Below, piece by piece: positions 5,337 through 7,145 of a stretch of DNA of 7,145 nt. The first letter of the stretch is position 1. Each line of letters starts with the position of its first letter. The stretch covers positions 807-7,951 of the forward strand of contig MFAZ01000031.1 of NCBI GenBank assembly GCA_001776335.1, read 5' to 3'. The notes beneath the pieces are model-generated. The model was not told the DNA's origin. It searched no databases and saw only the letters and a list, made by a program, of their open reading frames with translations. The position numbers and the translations under genes were made by a program. The stretch comes from Candidatus Curtissbacteria bacterium RIFCSPHIGHO2_01_FULL_41_11 (GTDB lineage: Bacteria > Patescibacteriota > Microgenomatia > Curtissbacterales > GWA2-41-24).

Positions 5337-5371
5337 GCTAGCAACTAGCTACTAGTCATTAGCCATCAGCA
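5337..5371. repeat. Heptamer array upstream of tRNA-Arg, 5 units
   Basis: Units gctagca, actagct, actagtc, attagcc and atcagca run without gaps from the base after the stop codon of the 136-residue gene. The fourth unit overlaps the -35 element of the tRNA-Arg promoter. Confidence 0.75.
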
Positions 5372-5388
5372 AAAAGAAGTAGTAAAAT
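5360..5388 (+). promoter_or_regulatory. Promoter of tRNA-Arg
   Basis: TAGCCA (5360-5365, 4/6), 17-base spacer, TAAAAT (5383-5388, 5/6). Transcription would start around 5395, a few bases before the mature 5' end. Confidence 0.5.
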
Positions 5389-5400
5389 TCAACTACTAGA

Positions 5401-5474
5401 GCGCCTGTAGTTCAATTGGATAGAACGGTCGCGTCCTAAGCGATTGGTTGTGAGTTCGAGCCTCGCCAGGCGCA
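5401..5474 (+). tRNA. tRNA-Arg (anticodon CCU), no encoded CCA
   Basis: Acceptor GCGCCTG/CAGGCGC is fully paired with A73. D stem GTTC/GAAC with loop AATTGGATA. Anticodon stem GTCGC/GCGAT (one G-U pair) with loop GTCCTAA, anticodon CCU at 5435-5437. Five-base variable loop, T arm GTGAG/CTCGC (one U-G pair) with loop TTCGAGC. The next three bases are CAA, so CCA must be added enzymatically, unlike tRNA-Pro in this window. Position 32 is G instead of the usual pyrimidine. It decodes AGG. Confidence 0.95.
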
Positions 5475-5495
5475 CAAGTGGTGCGAGGGTAGTCA

Positions 5496-5702
5496 CTTCA
5501 CTACTGTGAAGCACTACTGAAACAACGATTTCAGTAGTTGGCTCAACAATACGCGGATTTGTGAATGCAAATCGCGAAAACATGACGAAGCGAACCCGAA
5601 TTAACAAACGAACTACAAAAATGGTGATGGCGAGCGAAGACCTGAGTAAGACCGAAATCAAAATCTGGGAATTTTGAAAAAAGATTAGGTCGAACGTTTT
5701 TT
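5496..5702 (+). other. Hairpin-rich region without a convincing gene, possible structured RNA
   Basis: Between tRNA-Arg and the sortase lie four stems. CTTCAC/GTGAAG with loop TACT (5496-5511). ACTACTGAAA/TTTCAGTAGT with a six-base loop (5513-5538). A 9-bp stem with one bulged G (5552-5561 with 5568-5576). TCAAAAT/ATTTTGA with loop CTGGGA (5658-5677), enclosed by GACCT/AGGTC (5639-5643 with 5687-5691) and followed by six T (5697-5702). This spacer, unlike the others, contains no heptamer array. It may be a tRNA trailer, an independent RNA or a leader of the sortase gene. A 31-codon basic frame (5582-5677) also crosses it but has no start signals. No known RNA family is recognised. Confidence 0.35.
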
Positions 5703-5728
5703 GAATTGCTGGACCGAGCATATCAACT

Positions 5729-6421
5729 ATGGTTATCGATAAAAAAGTACTGATAATTAGAACGATAGGCAACGCAATAATTCTATTTGTAATAACCGGC
5801 TTGCTTTTCACCTTTTGGCCGGTTCTTTCTGCTACTTCAAACTTTCTTCTGGATAAAGTTCAGGGCAAAAAATTCCAGGCAGCAGCGACAACCTCCCAGC
5901 CAACTCAAAGCTTTGGCTCCCTGCTCGGGGACAGCCAATCCAATCCGGCCAGTATTCTGGTTCCAAAAGACCCAAATTTCTCTTTAATTGTGGAAAAAAT
6001 TGGCGCTAACGCGGCTGTAGTGCCAAATGTCGACGCTTCAAACAAAGCTGTCTATACAGAGGCACTGAAAAGGGGCGTAGCTCATGCCCTTGGTACATCC
6101 TTCCCGGGCCAGCCGGGAGTGTCTTACATGTTTGCGCACTCGACCGACACACTCTTGAACGTTCCCAGATACAACGCCATCTTTTATCTTCTTTGGGACA
6201 TGAAACCACAGGATAAAGTCGTAGTTTTCTTCCAGGGCAAAAGATATGATTATGTCGTCACAGAAGTAAAAATAACCGAACCTGAAGATGTAAGCTATTT
6301 TACGATGAAAACCGAAGAGCAAATTCTTGTTCTCCAAACCTGTTACCCGCCTGGCACTACCTGGAAACGATTGCTAGTCATCGCCAAACCTGCTTTCAGC
6401 GTAGCTGAAAGCAGTATATAG
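5729..6421 (+). CDS. Sortase family transpeptidase
   Basis: 230 residues. An N-terminal transmembrane segment (about 12-31) is followed by a Ser/Thr/Gln/Pro-rich linker (about 50-75) and the sortase beta-barrel (about 82-222). The catalytic triad is visible: His137 in FAHSTD, Cys205 in LVLQTCYPP (variant of TLxTC) and Arg214 in WKRLLVIAKP. Sortases cut a sorting motif such as LPXTG in surface proteins and join the new C-terminus to an amino group. No LPXTG-like substrate is seen in the window; neither pilin carries a sorting signal. The exact class is not assignable by eye. There is no Shine-Dalgarno and no good promoter directly upstream, so transcription may come through from tRNA-Arg or the hairpin region. 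The last codons form a perfect 11-bp hairpin. The stop is TAG. Confidence 0.9.
   Translation: MVIDKKVLIIRTIGNAIILFVITGLLFTFWPVLSATSNFLLDKVQGKKFQAAATTSQPTQSFGSLLGDSQSNPASILVPKDPNFSLIVEKIGANAAVVPNVDASNKAVYTEALKRGVAHALGTSFPGQPGVSYMFAHSTDTLLNVPRYNAIFYLLWDMKPQDKVVVFFQGKRYDYVVTEVKITEPEDVSYFTMKTEEQILVLQTCYPPGTTWKRLLVIAKPAFSVAESSI
6390..6414 (+). other. Perfect 11-bp hairpin at the 3' end of the sortase gene
   Basis: CTGCTTTCAGC, loop GTA and GCTGAAAGCAG form a perfect stem inside the last codons (encoding roughly AFSVAESS). There is no T-run after it, so it is not a standard intrinsic terminator, though it could act as a processing or 3'-stability element. Arm length and three-base loop resemble the two pilin hairpins. 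Confidence 0.6.
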
Positions 6422-6430
6422 TATCCTAAA

Positions 6431-6460
6431 CTGTCATCCCGCACTTGATGCGGGATCCAG
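6431..6460 (+). repeat. REP-like palindrome, left copy
   Basis: An imperfect palindrome with ATCCCGCA/TGCGGGAT arms and loop CTTGA, flanked by CTGTC and CCAG. It matches the widespread TGTCAT(T)CCC...GGGA(A)TCCAG type of dispersed bacterial palindrome. It ends eight bases before the GIY-YIG start codon. Confidence 0.8.
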
Positions 6461-6468
6461 TATCTAAA

Positions 6469-6747
6469 ATGTATTGGATCTATATTCTGGCTAGGAAAAG
6501 AAACGGTACTCTATATATTGGCATTACCTCTAACTTGATCAAAAGAGTTTGGGAACACAAAAATGATGTATCTGAGGGTTTCACAAAAAAGTATAAAGTA
6601 CATACTCTTGTTTATTTCGAAAGCACCTCAGATATTAACTCCGCAATAAAGAGAGAGAAACAGCTTAAGAAATGGCGACGCAAATGGAAACTCAAATTGA
6701 TTGAAAAAATGAATCCAACTTGGAAAGAACTTTACGAAGAACTATAA
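6469..6747 (+). CDS. GIY-YIG nuclease domain protein (UPF0213/YhbQ-like)
   Basis: 92 residues from ATG 6469, consisting almost only of the nuclease domain. WIYIL (3-7) and LYIGIT (15-20) form the GIY-YIG strands. Arg26 and His30 (LIKRVWEHKN) and Glu63 (IKREKQLKKW) match the conserved positions, and a MNPTW motif (81-85) is typical of this subfamily. The basic stretch 61-79 may bind DNA. The frame opens further upstream (TTG 6445, ATG 6448), but those codons lie inside the palindrome, and the family normally starts M-x-W-I-Y-I-L, so 6469 is chosen. Family members are DNA-structure or single-strand nucleases of uncertain role. The close pairing with flanking palindromes suggests it may act on them. 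Confidence 0.9.
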   Translation: MYWIYILARKRNGTLYIGITSNLIKRVWEHKNDVSEGFTKKYKVHTLVYFESTSDINSAIKREKQLKKWRRKWKLKLIEKMNPTWKELYEEL

Positions 6748-6775
6748 CTGGATTCCCACTTTTGTGGGAATGACA
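6748..6775 (-). repeat. REP-like palindrome, right copy (inverted)
   Basis: ATTCCCAC/GTGGGAAT arms with loop TTTT, flanked by CTGG and GACA. Its reverse complement aligns with the left copy through TGTCAT, CCC, GGGA and TCCAG, while the inner stem bases differ in a compensated manner. It lies directly after the GIY-YIG stop and close to the 3' end of the leftward membrane-protein gene, so it could also serve as a bidirectional transcription stop. Confidence 0.8.
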
Positions 6776-6784
6776 AAGTACACT

Positions 6785-7039
6785 TCACAGCATAAAAACC
6801 AGAATACCGGCAACAGAAGTAATAGCGGCAATCAGAAGATATTCAAAATAAAGTTTCTTAGTTAAATCCCGCTTCGCGTAGTGATAAACAAGTCCCCAGG
6901 CAAGATAGAAAAATACGATCGCGATAATCACCAAAAACTGATCACCGCCTGCAAATCTCCCGCGCAGTATTGCAAGCATGCCAACAGCAACAGCCGCAAT
7001 TAAAAGTAAATGCGCCACAAGATCAAATTGTCTCTTCAT
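6785..7039 (-). CDS. Small membrane protein with three predicted TM segments
   Basis: 84 residues with hydrophobic segments at about 7-26, 34-52 and 64-83. Basic patches (KRQ at the start, RGR at 26-28, KRD and KK around 57-62) divide them; the loop KRDLTKK is probably cytoplasmic. No family is recognised. The start is ATG 7039, supported by a TTGCCA-N17-TAATAT promoter whose -10 ends exactly six bases upstream, implying a leaderless mRNA. The stop is TGA. It faces the GIY-YIG cassette at its 3' end and is divergent from the gene at the right edge. Confidence 0.75.
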   Translation of the reverse strand: MKRQFDLVAHLLLIAAVAVGMLAILRGRFAGGDQFLVIIAIVFFYLAWGLVYHYAKRDLTKKLYFEYLLIAAITSVAGILVFML

Positions 7040-7045
7040 AATTTC

Positions 7046-7074
7046 ATATTAAACCATCGCACGGATTGTGGCAA
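7046..7074 (-). promoter_or_regulatory. Promoter of the 84-residue membrane protein, leaderless geometry
   Basis: Minus strand: TTGCCA (7074-7069, 5/6), 17-base spacer, TAATAT (7051-7046, 4/6), six bases, then ATG 7039. The predicted transcription start coincides with the A of the start codon. Confidence 0.55.
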
Positions 7075-7083
7075 AAAGATAAA

Positions 7084-7112
7084 TTGACTTGGGCCTCTCA
7101 AAACTCCACAAT
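7084..7112 (+). promoter_or_regulatory. Promoter of the gene at the right edge
   Basis: TTGACT (7084-7089, 5/6), 17-base spacer, CACAAT (7107-7112, 4/6), then seven bases before ATG 7120. The segment from the -10 to the second codon (ACAAT, AAATTA, ATGCCC) closely matches the pilin operon promoter (ACAAT, AAATTA, ATGCCC). An alternative -10 TAAAAT at 7112-7117 lies too far from this -35. Confidence 0.45.
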
Positions 7113-7119
7113 AAAATTA

Positions 7120-7145
7120 ATGCCCGGAATTAAATTGCTAAATTG
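7120..7145 (+). CDS. Start of a rightward gene running off the right edge
   Basis: ATG at 7120 opens a frame reading MPGIKLLN before the window ends. The promoter at 7084-7112 and the absence of another use for the segment support it. Too little is present to guess a function. It is divergent from the 84-residue membrane protein, with the two promoters placed back to back without overlap. Confidence 0.45.

Larger units (their letters stand above)
6431..6775 (+). mobile_element. Candidate GIY-YIG/REP mobile unit
   Basis: A GIY-YIG gene tightly bracketed by two inverted copies of the same REP-like palindrome, the right one starting immediately after the stop codon. This compact palindrome-gene-palindrome architecture suggests that the unit was inserted as a cassette between the sortase and the leftward membrane protein. 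No target-site duplication is evident by eye, so mobility is inference. Confidence 0.4.

Noticed and set aside
5636..5660. Hammerhead-ribozyme-like words (CTGA followed by GAAA)
   Set aside because: The core reads CTGAGTA instead of CTGANGA, and the helices needed around the core are not present.
5582..5677. 31-residue basic peptide frame in the hairpin region
   Set aside because: No Shine-Dalgarno or suitably placed -10 is seen and the codons coincide with predicted stems. It is kept only as an alternative explanation.
5389..5811. 140-codon open frame on the minus strand across tRNA-Arg and the hairpin region
   Set aside because: It runs antisense through the whole tRNA (giving the usual ARLELTTNRLG-type peptide) and into the sortase start. 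It is a by-product of the tRNA sequence, not a gene.

Overview
The window looks like a piece of a small-genome Patescibacteria (Candidate Phyla Radiation) chromosome, most likely Microgenomates-like. This is inference from gene content and style, not from a marker gene. The clues are a PaaX/Cas2-like mini-regulator, a PEGA plus beta-propeller membrane-anchored protein, GspG-like pseudopilins (one with a LamG lectin-like insertion), a TLxTC-type sortase, small orphan membrane proteins, a stand-alone GIY-YIG gene bracketed by REP-like palindromes, and almost no Shine-Dalgarno sequences.

Layout, left to right. At the left edge only the SD and start codon of a leftward gene are present (2-15). 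A leftward PaaX/Cas2-like regulator follows (140-667), divergent from a rightward PEGA/beta-propeller protein (786-2009). Convergent to that is a leftward pilin pair: a large LamG-containing pilin (2679-4412), then a small GspG-like pilin (2075-2602). Rightward from there come tRNA-Pro(CGG) (4474-4548), a 46-residue single-TM protein (4677-4817), a 136-residue anchored orphan (4926-5336), tRNA-Arg(CCU) (5401-5474), a hairpin-rich region of about 250 bases without a convincing gene, a sortase (5729-6421) and a GIY-YIG protein (6469-6747) inside inverted palindromes. A leftward 84-residue membrane protein (6785-7039) is back to back with a rightward gene that starts at 7120 and leaves the window.

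Functionally the proteins fit one theme, the cell surface: two pilins exported and trimmed by a prepilin peptidase, a sortase that would join sorting-signal proteins (no substrate is visible here), an extracytoplasmic PEGA/propeller protein and several small anchored proteins.

The most unusual feature is not a gene. Most non-structured spacers are filled by degenerate tandem arrays with a strict 7-base period (one has a 9-base period). Each has its own unit, and phase is kept through mutated units. One array lies inside the propeller gene, and two run into the pilin leader sequences, directly next to perfect 11-12 bp hairpins that cover the prepilin cleavage site. These two hairpins differ by a paired, synonymous change. 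Several genes also carry a -10-like hexamer exactly 6-7 bases before the ATG, which suggests leaderless mRNAs.
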